DNA of 64,000 bases. Origin: Paraburkholderia humisilvae (GTDB lineage Bacteria > Pseudomonadota > Gammaproteobacteria > Burkholderiales > Burkholderiaceae). Numbering within the stretch: position 1 is the first letter of the stretch; every line of letters starts with the position of its first letter. The translations under genes were made by a program, and so were the position numbers. The stretch lies in assembly GCF_902859855.1 (NCBI RefSeq), contig NZ_CADIKH010000023.1, positions 53,044 to 117,043 on the forward strand, in the 5' to 3' direction. The notes under the pieces were generated by a model that was not told where the DNA came from, searched no databases, and saw only the letters and a list, made by a program, of their open reading frames with translations. Below are positions 18,784 to 27,532 of the stretch, in pieces.

Positions 18784-21225
18784 ATGCAATTTCCGGAATC
18801 CTGGCTCAGAACCTTCGTCGATCCGCAACTGACGACCGAGCAGCTGTCGCATGCGCTGACGATGTCCGGTCTTGAAGTCGAAGATCTGCGGCCGGTCGCA
18901 CCGCCGACGTCGAAGATCGTCGTCGGCCGCGTGCTCGAAGTGGTCAAGCACCCGGACGCCGACAAGCTCAACGTCTGCCAGGTCGATGCCGGCACCGGCG
19001 CGACGCTGAACATCGTCTGCGGCGCACCGAATGTTGCGCCGGGCATCAAGGTCCCGGTTGCGCTGGTCGGCGCGCAACTGCCGCCCGCCGAAGCGGGCGG
19101 CGCGCCGTTCGAGATCAGGCTGTCGAAGCTGCGTGGCGTCGAGAGCCAGGGCATGTTGTGCTCGGCACGCGAGCTGAAGCTTTCGGAAGACCACAGCGGT
19201 CTGCTGGTTCTGCCTGAAGACACGCCGATCGGTCAGGATATTCGCGACACCCTGAAGCTCGACGATACGATTTTCGAAGTCAAGCTGACGCCGAACAAGG
19301 CGGACTGTCTGTCGGTGTTCGGTATCGCGCGGGAGACGGCCGCGATTACCGGCGCGCCGCTCAAACCGGTCGATATCAAGCCGGCGCCGGTCGCGCTGAA
19401 CGAAACGCTACCGGTGAAGATTTCGGCCCCCGACCTGTGCGGCCGTTTCTCCGGCCGTGTGATTCGCGGCGTGAACGCGCGCGCGAAGTCGCCGCACTGG
19501 ATGGTCGAGCGTCTCGAGCGTTCGGGCCAGCGCAGCATTTCGGCGCTCGTCGATATCTCGAACTACGTGATGCTCGAGCTCGGCCGTCCGTCTCACGTGT
19601 TCGATCTGGACAAGATCCATGGTTCGATGGACGTGCGCTGGGGCAAGCGCGGCGAGACGCTCAAGCTGCTGAATGGCAATACCGTCGAGGTCGACGAAAC
19701 GGTCGGCGTTATCGCTGACGATCGTCACATCGAAAGCCTGGCCGGCATCATGGGCGGCGACAGCACCGCAGTCACGCTCGATACCACGAACATTTATCTC
19801 GAAGCGGCGTTCTGGTGGCCGGACAGCATCCGCGGCCGCTCGCGCCGGTACAACTTCTCGACCGACGCCGGACATCGTTTCGAACGTGGCGTCGACTACT
19901 CGACGACCGTCGAGCATATCGAACGAATCACCCAGCTGATCCTCGACATCTGCGGCGGGCAAGCGGGCCCGGTCGACGATCAGATCGTCAACGTGCCGAA
20001 GCGCGCGCCGGTCAGGATGCGCGTCGTGCGTGCGCAGCGCATCATTGGCATTGCGATCGGCGCCGATCAGATCGCGGACATCTTCACGCGTCTTGGCCTC
20101 GACTACGATCGCGAAGGCGACACGTTCGCAGTCACGCCGCCGCCGTACCGATTCGACCTCGAAATCGAAGAGGACCTGATCGAGGAAGTCGCGCGCATCT
20201 ACGGCTTCGAAAAAATTCCGGCGCGTCCGCCGGTCGCGAAAAGCGAAATGCGCGCAACCCACGAAACGCGCCGTTCGATCCATGCGCTGCGTCACGCGCT
20301 AGCCGCGCGCGATTACGCGGAAACGGTCAACTTCAGTTTCGTCGACGCCGAATGGGAACAGGACTTCGCCGGTAACCGCAACCCGGTGCGCCTGCTGAAT
20401 CCGATTGCAAGCCAGCTGTCGGTGATGCGCACGTCGCTGTTCGGCAGCCTGATCAATGTGCTGCGGCATAACCTGAACCGGCGCGCGGACCGCATCCGCG
20501 TGTTCGAAGCGGGTCGTGTGTTCCTGCACGACCCGTCGATCGTCGCGGGCGAGATGACGGTCGAGGGTTTCGCGCAGCCGAAGATGCTGGGCGCGCTCGC
20601 GTACGGTCCGGTGCGCGAGGAACAGTGGGGCGCGCCGACGCGCGCGGTCGATTTCTTCGATGTGAAGGGCGATGTCGAAGCGCTGTTGACGCCGGCGCTC
20701 GCATCCGCCGCGCGCTTCGTGAAGACGGAACACCCGGCGCTGCACCCGGGCCGCAGCGCGCGTATCGAGCTCGATGGCCGCGCGGTCGGCTGGATCGGCG
20801 AACTGCATCCGCGCTGGATGCAGAAGTACGACCTGCCGCACGCGCCGATTCTGTTCGAAATCGAAGCGGAAGCCTTGATGCGGCGCGAATTGCCGAGTCC
20901 GACCGAGGTGTCGAAATTCCCGCCGGTGCGGCGTGATATCGCGGTCGTTGTCGACCAGAAAATCGACGCTCAGGCACTCCTCGACGAGATGCAAAACGCG
21001 TTTTCGGTCGACGCGTGCAAGACCGTTCAGAGGGTTGCACTTTTCGATGAATTTCGTCCAAAATCAAATACTTCCGGTGGGCTGGCAGCCCACGAGAAAA
21101 GCCTTGCGTTCCGTGTGACCTTGCAAGATACTGGTGGGACCCTTCAGGATGAAACGGTCGATCTGGCCATTCAGACCCTGCTGGATCGTCTGGCTCGAGC
21201 ATATGGCGCACGGTTGCGCGGATAA
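18784..21225 (+). CDS. pheT: Phenylalanyl-tRNA synthetase beta subunit
   Basis: The product has 813 residues. It carries the tRNA-binding EMAP-like domain (about 40-150), B3/B4 editing domains (SALVDISNYVMLELG), B5, and a C-terminal ferredoxin-like anticodon-binding domain (PTEVSKFPPVRRDIAVVVD). Editing of mischarged tyrosine and tRNA binding are its known roles. It sits between pheS and ihfA as in related genomes. Confidence 0.98.
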   Translation: MQFPESWLRTFVDPQLTTEQLSHALTMSGLEVEDLRPVAPPTSKIVVGRVLEVVKHPDADKLNVCQVDAGTGATLNIVCGAPNVAPGIKVPVALVGAQLPPAEAGGAPFEIRLSKLRGVESQGMLCSARELKLSEDHSGLLVLPEDTPIGQDIRDTLKLDDTIFEVKLTPNKADCLSVFGIARETAAITGAPLKPVDIKPAPVALNETLPVKISAPDLCGRFSGRVIRGVNARAKSPHWMVERLERSGQRSISALVDISNYVMLELGRPSHVFDLDKIHGSMDVRWGKRGETLKLLNGNTVEVDETVGVIADDRHIESLAGIMGGDSTAVTLDTTNIYLEAAFWWPDSIRGRSRRYNFSTDAGHRFERGVDYSTTVEHIERITQLILDICGGQAGPVDDQIVNVPKRAPVRMRVVRAQRIIGIAIGADQIADIFTRLGLDYDREGDTFAVTPPPYRFDLEIEEDLIEEVARIYGFEKIPARPPVAKSEMRATHETRRSIHALRHALAARDYAETVNFSFVDAEWEQDFAGNRNPVRLLNPIASQLSVMRTSLFGSLINVLRHNLNRRADRIRVFEAGRVFLHDPSIVAGEMTVEGFAQPKMLGALAYGPVREEQWGAPTRAVDFFDVKGDVEALLTPALASAARFVKTEHPALHPGRSARIELDGRAVGWIGELHPRWMQKYDLPHAPILFEIEAEALMRRELPSPTEVSKFPPVRRDIAVVVDQKIDAQALLDEMQNAFSVDACKTVQRVALFDEFRPKSNTSGGLAAHEKSLAFRVTLQDTGGTLQDETVDLAIQTLLDRLARAYGARLRG

Positions 21226-21293
21226 CCCGCAGGGCGGGTTGGTTTCGGTTGTTCCCGCATTCTCCGTTTCAGTTTGCGCGCCATTTGATAGAT

Positions 21294-21704
21294 ATGAATG
21301 AAATGAACTCGAGTGATTTCGAAGCCCTTCTTACGGCGCAACGTAGCGCCATGATTCGCGATATTCCGACATCATCCGCCGGCGCGCCGGGCGAAATGCC
21401 GACGCTGACGAAGGCCGAACTTGCCGAGTTGCTGTTCGACAATGTTGGACTCAACAAGCGCGAAGCGAAGGACATGGTCGAGGCGTTTTTCGAAGTGATC
21501 CGTGACGCGCTGGAGAGCGGCGACAGTGTGAAGCTATCCGGCTTCGGCAACTTTCAGTTGCGCGACAAGCCGCAGCGTCCCGGGCGCAATCCGAAGACAG
21601 GCGAGGCGATTCCGATCGCCGCGCGCCGTGTCGTGACGTTTCATGCAAGTCAAAAGCTGAAGGCGCTTGTCGAGAACGGCGCCGAGGCGAGCCTCGCGCG
21701 CTGA
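21294..21704 (+). CDS. ihfA: Integration host factor subunit alpha
   Basis: The product has 136 residues from the ATG at 21294. The HU/IHF domain covers about 38-130 and contains the DNA-intercalating beta-arm region GRNPKTGEAIPIAARRVVTF. An N-terminal extension of about 37 residues precedes it (MNEMNSSDFEALL...), longer than E. coli IhfA. IHF bends DNA and often assists Mu-like transposition and repression. It lies 68 bp after pheT and likely shares its transcript. Confidence 0.95.
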   Translation: MNEMNSSDFEALLTAQRSAMIRDIPTSSAGAPGEMPTLTKAELAELLFDNVGLNKREAKDMVEAFFEVIRDALESGDSVKLSGFGNFQLRDKPQRPGRNPKTGEAIPIAARRVVTFHASQKLKALVENGAEASLAR

Positions 21705-21719
21705 TCGATATCTGATCGG

Positions 21720-21752
21720 TAGTAGATCGATAGTAGATCGATAGTAGATCGA
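21720..21752 (+). repeat. Three tandem 11-bp repeats (TAGTAGATCGA)
   Basis: TAGTAGATCGA is repeated three times exactly, preceded by degenerate copies (GATCGATATCTGATCGG). The block fills most of the ihfA-merR gap and is AT-rich against its GC-rich surroundings. Confidence 0.95.
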
Positions 21753-21796
21753 TACGCGCACGTTTTCGCGCAACCCACCACGACGGCTAACTGACG

Positions 21797-22195
21797 ATGA
21801 CAGCGACGATCGAAAAAGTCGTCTTGCCTCCGATTCCGGCGAAGCGCTACTTCACCATTGGCGAAGTGAGCGAACTATGCGGCGTGAAGCCGCATGTGCT
21901 GCGTTATTGGGAGCAGGAGTTCACGCAGTTGCGGCCGGTGAAGCGTCGTGGCAATCGGCGGTACTACCAGCATCACGAGGTGCTGCTGATTCGCCGGATT
22001 CGCGAGTTGTTGTACGAGCAGGGCTTTACGATCAACGGCGCGCGCAATCGACTCGATACGCACGGTGGCGCACAGCGCGAAGCGGAGGAACAGGAAGAAC
22101 CCGCCACGCCGGTGGTCACGCAGTCGATGGTATCCGTCGATGTCGATCAGTTGCGCAAGGAATTGCTGCACGTGATCGATCTGCTCGGACATTGA
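21797..22195 (+). CDS. MerR family transcriptional regulator
   Basis: The product has 132 residues. The N-terminal winged helix-turn-helix is YFTIGEVSELCGVKPHVLRY, with the characteristic RYWEQEF and RRYYQHHEVLLIRRIRELLY segments. The C-terminus is acidic, with a short helix (DQLRKELLHVIDLLG) and no obvious metal-binding cysteines. A MerR-type gene next to ihfA is common in proteobacteria; its target is unknown. Confidence 0.92.
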   Translation: MTATIEKVVLPPIPAKRYFTIGEVSELCGVKPHVLRYWEQEFTQLRPVKRRGNRRYYQHHEVLLIRRIRELLYEQGFTINGARNRLDTHGGAQREAEEQEEPATPVVTQSMVSVDVDQLRKELLHVIDLLGH

Positions 22196-22285
22196 CGTGC
22201 GACGCGATGTTAACGCGAACGTCGATGCCAATGCGACGCGCAGAAGTGCTCAGCGGGCATAGTGTCTGTTATACTTGCCAGCTTT

Positions 22286-22366
<81 letters not shown>

Positions 22367-22370
22367 AATC

Positions 22371-22404
22371 AAGGACTTACGGTGAACGCCGTAAGTCCTT
22401 TTTT
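22371..22404 (+). terminator. tRNA-Pro terminator
   Basis: AAGGACTTACGG and CCGTAAGTCCTT form a 12-bp stem around TGAACG, followed by a T tract. Four bases after the T tract the sequence changes to a group II intron 5' end. Confidence 0.95.
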
Positions 22405-22408
22405 CTTG

Positions 22409-22480
22409 GTGCGCCCAGCATGGACGCACCCTTGTGGGTGCAAGTCCCACTCTGAGTTGACCACAGCGATGTAGCGTCGC
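22409..22480 (+). mobile_element. Group II intron, 5' end (interrupted by prophage)
   Basis: GTGCGCCCAGCATGG is a typical bacterial group II intron 5' terminus (GUGYG consensus). CGCACCC and GGGTGCAAGTCCCAC then give the short paired elements expected in domain I. It begins four bases after the T tract of the tRNA-Pro terminator, the kind of site class C group II introns are known to use. Only about 70 bases remain before prophage-like sequence begins. The 3' part of an intron resumes at about 60180. Confidence 0.75.
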
Positions 22481-22555
22481 GCGCGATTTGGCATCACTTT
22501 GCGTCCGTTTTGACACCCCGATACCGCTAGATTTCGCGGCCTGATTGTCACTGAG

Positions 22556-22948
22556 TTAAAAGAGCTCGCCCTGTCCAGGCGGCAACGGAACCGAGCCGCG
22601 TTCCCGCATCACTCGTCGCCGACCGAGAGCCTGAACCGCACGACGCAGTCGGTCCGCCTCGGCAACCTCCATCGGCTCTGCCAAACCTAACTGTTGCCCG
22701 CGATGCTCTGGGCAGTAGTCATACGTGTCAAACCCACCCAACGGTTTCCTCGCCCTAATGTGGACGGTGCCCCGAAGCTCGGCGTGCTCGCGGCAAATGG
22801 GCATATCGCACGTGTAGGGGGCCTTCAACGCCCGTACGGCGTACTCAGTGCCGTCCGGCGCACGCGAGTAGCCCCCGATAGGCCAACCCAACTGGAAGTC
22901 ACAAAGGAGCGTCGCCGGCCGATCGCAGTAATTGCAGGTCGTCTTCAC
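22556..22948 (-). CDS. Cysteine-rich protein of unknown function next to Dam
   Basis: The product has 130 residues with a GTG start preceded by AAGGA. The N-terminus MKTTCNYCDRPATLLC and the later CDMPICREH and YCPEH segments give several Cys/His pairs, suggesting one or two small zinc-binding sites. It is the last prophage gene, 25 bp after the methylase. In phage Mu a zinc-finger protein (Com) sits with the modification gene mom. The analogy is positional only; this protein is twice Com's size and I saw no homology. Confidence 0.7.
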   Translation of the reverse strand: MKTTCNYCDRPATLLCDFQLGWPIGGYSRAPDGTEYAVRALKAPYTCDMPICREHAELRGTVHIRARKPLGGFDTYDYCPEHRGQQLGLAEPMEVAEADRLRRAVQALGRRRVMRERGSVPLPPGQGELF

Positions 22949-22973
22949 GGATTCCTTCGCGCTCCCTTTGACA

Positions 22974-23774
22974 CTAAAACAGGCCGCTGGTCTGCGTTCC
23001 CAGCTCCCAGTTGGTAATCACAAGCTCACGGCTGGTCTGTGGCCCACCGTTGGTGTTGTTGACTGCATACTTGATGTCGACGCCCAGCATCGCAAAGCCG
23101 TCGAATGCTTGGCGGATATCCGGGTGGTCGTTAATGCTGACCATTGCCTTGCCCTTCATGGAACGCATCAGCGATGCCATGCGCTCGTACTCGCTGAATG
23201 GAAACGGGACACCATAGCCCTCGGTCTGCCAGTACGGGGGGTCGCAGTAGAAGAATGAGTGCGCGCGATCATATCGCTCAATGCAAACGTCCCATGGCAG
23301 GTTTTCGATGTGCGCTCCCGCCAACCGAAGGTGCGCGGCCGAGAGACTCTCTTCGATCCGCAGCAGGTTCACGGCCGGCGCGGTCGTAGCTGTGCCGAAC
23401 GTCTGTCCGTCCACCTTCCCACCGAATGCGTGCTGTTGCAGATAGTAGAACCGGGCAGCACGCTGAATATCCGTGAGCGTCTCGGGCACTGTCTTCTGAT
23501 GCCACTTGAACACCTGTCGACTCGATATCGCCCATTTGAACTGCCGCACGAACTCTTCGAGGTGATTCTGGACAACGCGGTACAGGTTCACCAGCTCGCC
23601 GTTGACGTCATTGATAACTTCAACTGCTGCGGGCATCGGTCGCAGGAAGTACAGCGCCGCACCACCACAGAAAGGCTCGATATAGCATTCGTGCGCCGGA
23701 AACAGCGGGATGATTTTGTCGGCGAGACGGCGCTTGCCGCCCAGCCATGGAATGATCGGTAAGGCTGTATGCAT
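22974..23774 (-). CDS. DNA adenine methylase (D12 class)
   Basis: The product has 266 residues. The AdoMet-binding motif FCGGAA is at 35-40 and the catalytic motif DPPY at 178-181 (FYCDPPYW), in the alpha-class order of Dam/M.MboIIA-like N6-adenine methyltransferases. An N-terminal WLGGKRRL loop is also typical. No restriction endonuclease gene is adjacent, so it probably protects phage DNA or alters expression. It occupies the distal tail end, where transposable phages often carry DNA modification genes. Confidence 0.93.
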   Translation of the reverse strand: MHTALPIIPWLGGKRRLADKIIPLFPAHECYIEPFCGGAALYFLRPMPAAVEVINDVNGELVNLYRVVQNHLEEFVRQFKWAISSRQVFKWHQKTVPETLTDIQRAARFYYLQQHAFGGKVDGQTFGTATTAPAVNLLRIEESLSAAHLRLAGAHIENLPWDVCIERYDRAHSFFYCDPPYWQTEGYGVPFPFSEYERMASLMRSMKGKAMVSINDHPDIRQAFDGFAMLGVDIKYAVNNTNGGPQTSRELVITNWELGTQTSGLF

Positions 23775-23972
23775 TTGTTGGCTAAACGATGCCGGCGTGA
23801 TAGCCTTCGTGCGCCTCTGCAGGGGTGACGTGGCCTTGCCGGATTCGCAGCTTGCTCTGCGGGTACGGGACGCACGTGGTGCTACAACACCATGCGCGTC
23901 GCCGCGTCCTTTTACGCTAATTCCGCGAGGTAACGCGCCAACGACGTTGCCATCGTATGGCCGTGACCGGTT

Positions 23973-24164
23973 CTAACCTGACGTGGGGGTGGGCAGGAAT
24001 GTCCGAACCTGCGCCGGCATCGTGTCGCAGTACGTCTTCCAGCGCGCGTCAGATGTATCGATCTCACCCTGATTCGGGAATTCGGTTGTGTCCTGCGAGC
24101 AAGAGAACACCGAGCAGATGGTTGATTGCGTCGCATCCGAGAACTGCACATACAGCGTCGACAT
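23973..24164 (-). CDS. Small protein downstream of tail fibre
   Basis: The product has 63 residues from MSTLYVQFSD; AAGGAAG nine bases upstream favours this ATG over the one six bases earlier. It lies about 11 bp after the tail fibre gene on the same strand. No family was recognised. Its position matches that of tail-fibre accessory or assembly genes in related phages. Between it and the methylase (23775-23972) I saw no ORF with a usable start, only a stopless frame ending at about 23787. Confidence 0.6.
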   Translation of the reverse strand: MSTLYVQFSDATQSTICSVFSCSQDTTEFPNQGEIDTSDARWKTYCDTMPAQVRTFLPTPTSG

Positions 24165-24175
24165 AGGCATCTTCC

Positions 24176-25480
24176 TTAAATTTCGTACCCAGAAATATTT
24201 ATATCGATTGCGCTATAGGTTCCGCCCCCGGCAATGAAGGCTTGGTAGTAAAGCACCTGAGACGCGATGAGTTCCAACTCGAATGAACTTGATCCACCGG
24301 TCGAATTAGAATCCGAACACTGCCGATACGCATTGCCGTTGGCATCCGCAGCAACGAACAGATTCATCGTTGCTACTAGCCCAGTTGTGAGGTACCCGAT
24401 CCATCCGCTGATACCAACAGCGCACTTTGGAACGATACCGGCGATGGATAGAGGCGTCCAGGCAGTACGAGGCACGGTCGATGTCAATGCAGCTAGTTGC
24501 GAAAAGCGGATCTTTCGACCGCGCTGGAACCCGCTCTGAAACTGCGCGCTTCCGTTCGTTTTCCACACGCTGATGAGTGCTGTCGCAACGACATTCCCGG
24601 GCGGACTCACGCCCGTGTACACCGACGTCGCGCCGTTGGCCGGCTCAAGTTGAGCAAAAGCCCCCTTCGAACCGTCGTCCTTAAGCGCGGCATAGATGGC
24701 GTAATAGCTATTCGGTGCGAGTTCCGTTCCGGTATCCAACCCACCCAGACCAGTCGTTCCACTGGCGACCGTGGCATTGAAGTTGGACAGGCAATAACGC
24801 AAGCCACCGAGCGCGCTTTCGACAACAATTTCGTCCGCTGTATAGGTCAGACTCGTGCCGCTTATGTCGTTAACGCATTTGAGGTTGCGCGCCTCACCAA
24901 CGACACCCGACACTTGCCCGAACTGCACCGCATGCCATCCCTCGGTCGCGGTCGCAACTTGCCTTGCGCCCCCATAGCAGTCCAACAAGACGCAGAACGG
25001 ATCACCGTCATTTACTCCCGGGATAGTCATCCTGACCAGGATCGCGGTACCTCCGGCCCTCAGTTCGCCACCTTGCAAAGGCTGTAATGCCATGCCGTAG
25101 ATTGGGAGCGTGGGTAGACCATCGGGCGCGTAAGTCGATGGGCCAGTGTTCGCGTGCCCTATCTGTACCTGTTGCGCAAACCCATCTGCCCATGTCTCTG
25201 CCGTAAGAGCCGGGACATTCACCGCCGAGTAGGCATTTGCTGCGCCAGTGTCAGCGAGCACGACCGGAGATTGAATCAGGCGACGGATGGCCTTCAACAC
25301 CTGTCTGTTGTCAGGCTGATTTGCTCCTGCTGCGTCGAGTGTCATACCCGCCGCCTCAGGCACTGCTGCCAGTTCTTCCTGCACGGACTGCATGAAGTCA
25401 CGCGTGACGATCGTACCGAGTGCGCCCGACGAAGGATCGCCCGCGTGAAATTGCCCGTCAGGTGTGTTGATTCGCTGCAT
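24176..25480 (-). CDS. Tail fibre protein
   Basis: The product has 434 residues. The N-terminus (MQRINTPDGQFHAGDPSSG, VTRDFMQSVQEELAAV) matches the conserved baseplate-attachment region of many Burkholderia and Mu-like phage tail fibres. The remainder is Gly/Thr/Ser-rich, beta-structured and presumably receptor-binding. It lies 6 bp downstream of the gp48-like gene. The C-terminus would be the host-range determinant. Confidence 0.82.
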   Translation of the reverse strand: MQRINTPDGQFHAGDPSSGALGTIVTRDFMQSVQEELAAVPEAAGMTLDAAGANQPDNRQVLKAIRRLIQSPVVLADTGAANAYSAVNVPALTAETWADGFAQQVQIGHANTGPSTYAPDGLPTLPIYGMALQPLQGGELRAGGTAILVRMTIPGVNDGDPFCVLLDCYGGARQVATATEGWHAVQFGQVSGVVGEARNLKCVNDISGTSLTYTADEIVVESALGGLRYCLSNFNATVASGTTGLGGLDTGTELAPNSYYAIYAALKDDGSKGAFAQLEPANGATSVYTGVSPPGNVVATALISVWKTNGSAQFQSGFQRGRKIRFSQLAALTSTVPRTAWTPLSIAGIVPKCAVGISGWIGYLTTGLVATMNLFVAADANGNAYRQCSDSNSTGGSSSFELELIASQVLYYQAFIAGGGTYSAIDINISGYEI

Positions 25481-25486
25481 CGTTGG

Positions 25487-26059
25487 TTACCCCTGATAGG
25501 AAAAGAAGACGAAGGTGTGCGCCGGCTTCAGATCGTTGAACACCTGTTCCAGCACTGGATCGGAAAAGGACAGCAGCCGCTCGCCAACTGCGCTTTGTCC
25601 TACACGGAAGTAATACGAGAGATTCGGTGCACCTTCGACCACGACCTGCCAGACGAAAATGATGTCTTCGATATAAAGCGTGTCGCCGACGCGGCTTGAG
25701 TCAACGCGAAACGGTTGAGGCTCAACGATCTCGATGGTGTACCCAAGGCTTGCTGCGAGCTGCTTGAAGTAGGCGATCGACAGACCACCTATTTCGTTGA
25801 TCTTCGCGATCACGGCGGACATGCGCTGCTGGATCGTCGCATCCGCTGCCGGAACCAGACCGCAGACACGCTCCCAATCGGGGAGGAACTGGGCCGCAAG
25901 AAAAGACGGCACCACACCGTTCGCGATAACGTCGGCATCCGCTAAAGCACGGTCGAGCGCGTTGCCCTCTGCCCTCAGATCAGCCGCGAGACCCGGTGCC
26001 TTCGGATCGTAGGAGAGTGGTGGTAGCAGCCGGCCTAGAAGCTCCGCGTGCGCCGTCAT
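25487..26059 (-). CDS. Mu gp48-like baseplate protein (DUF2313)
   Basis: The product has 190 residues from MTAHAELL, whose ATG overlaps the stop of the upstream gene (ATGA). The sequence (GNALDRALADADVIANG, FLPDWERVCGL, IQQRMSAVIAKINEIGGLS) matches the YmfQ/DUF2313 family. These proteins sit at the tail tip and connect the baseplate wedge to the fibre. It lies between gp47-like and tail fibre genes. Confidence 0.85.
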   Translation of the reverse strand: MTAHAELLGRLLPPLSYDPKAPGLAADLRAEGNALDRALADADVIANGVVPSFLAAQFLPDWERVCGLVPAADATIQQRMSAVIAKINEIGGLSIAYFKQLAASLGYTIEIVEPQPFRVDSSRVGDTLYIEDIIFVWQVVVEGAPNLSYYFRVGQSAVGERLLSFSDPVLEQVFNDLKPAHTFVFFSYQG

Positions 26060-27123
26060 GCCATCACCGTCAACGTAACACTGCCAAGCCGGCACCATTC
26101 GACCGCAGTGGCATCGACTACCGGAACGACATTGCCAGCGGGCTCAGTCAACATATAGTCGGCGATGCCTGGAGTGTCGCTTATCACCGCACCGATACGC
26201 GTAAGGATCGCGGTGTCGCCTGGCGAGAGTGCTGCATCGTAAGCGGCCATCGCCTCATCTACGGCGGCCTGCGCGGTCGCCAGTTCAACGCCGTCGAGCT
26301 TGACGGCCGCGACAACGTCATATGTCTTTGTCGTCGGCTTGATCACAAGCGAACCTTTCGCGGTCACCGGCCGCTGATCATCAATGTGCGCCTGAGTTGC
26401 CTTGACCACATCATCGGACGGCAGACCTGCGCTCGCGGCAATGACAACATCGACAGTGCCGAGGCCGCGACGCAGCGGATAGACATACGCAGCGGCGACG
26501 CCAGCCACTTCCATTGCCCATTGCCAGTAATCGTACTTGTTGCCGCCTGCTGGCGGCCGGCGAATACGCTGCAACAGGCGAGCCAGCAGGCTTTCTGGTG
26601 TCTCGATTTCCGTGCCGCCCTCCATAGCCACGACAGTAACGTTTGCATTGACGTTCAAGGGCGGCACTGTCAAGGTCAATACATCGCCTTCCTCACGGTT
26701 TCCGGCAACGCCCGCGACGATGGCTTGCGCCGGTACGACGAGCTGGCCGGTGCCATCTATTACGCCACCACCAGTGGTTACGTACGCGGTGCCGTCCTGA
26801 TACTTTGCAGCGAGGCCGCTGGTCACGGGCGCGTTGACCGCGCCCGTGACCAGCACTGATCCACCCGACACGACGGCCGCCTTAAGACCCATGCTTCGGA
26901 GCCGCGCGTGAAGAATCAGGAAATCCGTGTCGGCAGTGTCCGGAAATATCTGCTTCGCGATCCAGAGTTGATGCTGATACAGACCCTCGACAGCGCTGCC
27001 CACGCTACTGGCGCGCACGTAGTTGTCAGAGTCGCTCCCGACATCGGCTTCGGGTTCGAGGTTCTTGCGGTCGCGAAGGATGGCATCACGAACCTCTGCG
27101 GCCGTCAAAGCTGTTGCGGGCAT
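26056..27123 (-). CDS. Mu gp47-like baseplate protein (baseplate J family)
   Basis: The product has 355 residues. It begins with a helical segment containing YQHQLWIAKQIFPDTADTDFL, followed by the conserved baseplate J-like region with LLARLLQRIRRPPAGGNKYDY. This is the wedge protein that forms the baseplate ring of contractile tails. It overlaps its neighbours by one and four bases, so the tail operon is tightly coupled. Confidence 0.92.
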   Translation of the reverse strand: MPATALTAAEVRDAILRDRKNLEPEADVGSDSDNYVRASSVGSAVEGLYQHQLWIAKQIFPDTADTDFLILHARLRSMGLKAAVVSGGSVLVTGAVNAPVTSGLAAKYQDGTAYVTTGGGVIDGTGQLVVPAQAIVAGVAGNREEGDVLTLTVPPLNVNANVTVVAMEGGTEIETPESLLARLLQRIRRPPAGGNKYDYWQWAMEVAGVAAAYVYPLRRGLGTVDVVIAASAGLPSDDVVKATQAHIDDQRPVTAKGSLVIKPTTKTYDVVAAVKLDGVELATAQAAVDEAMAAYDAALSPGDTAILTRIGAVISDTPGIADYMLTEPAGNVVPVVDATAVEWCRLGSVTLTVMA

Positions 27124-27497
27124 CAGGAGACCTTCACGGGGTGTTTGAAGTGCTGCGGGTTGCCACTCACGTCGACGACTTCAATCAGCAGAATCAGCCA
27201 TCCCGTCTGGCCATCTGCCGAGGTAACCGTGACGCTCTGCGCGCGCTTGTCATCAATGAGCGGCTGCAGTGCCTGCTCGGCATACTGAATCGCAAGCCCA
27301 CGTACGCGTGGCGTGTCCTTCTCGCGCTCCAGTTCGTGCAGACGTGAACCAATGGTCGGATCAGCCCACCACGAGCCAAGCGGCGTTTTAAGGCGTATGT
27401 ACACAGGATTAGCGAGCGTTGTTGTGCTCGTACCCGTGTAACCTCCAGTCGTCGGATCGAGAAGTGCGTCCATAGCGCGATTGTCGTGTCGCTCCAC
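27123..27497 (-). CDS. Mu gp46-like baseplate wedge protein
   Basis: The product has 124 residues from a GTG start; an ATG eight codons later is an alternative, and neither has a strong ribosome binding site. The motif GSWWADPTIGSRLHELEREK is typical of the phage GP46 family, related to the lysozyme-like W/gp25 wedge subunits. It lies between the spike (gp45-like) and gp47-like genes, as in Mu. Confidence 0.85.
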   Translation of the reverse strand: MERHDNRAMDALLDPTTGGYTGTSTTTLANPVYIRLKTPLGSWWADPTIGSRLHELEREKDTPRVRGLAIQYAEQALQPLIDDKRAQSVTVTSADGQTGWLILLIEVVDVSGNPQHFKHPVKVS

Positions 27498-27532
27498 TTC
27501 GCCCGCTTAGATGATCGATGTCAGTGCGTGGC

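Noticed and set aside
23588..23875. Minus-strand frame upstream of the methylase
   Set aside because: It overlaps the methylase start in another frame with Arg/Pro/Ser-rich sequence and has no ribosome binding site.
23787..23911. Stopless minus-strand frame ending in EAHEGYHAGIV
   Set aside because: The end looks protein-like, but no ATG, GTG or TTG start exists in frame after the preceding stop; it could be a decayed gene.
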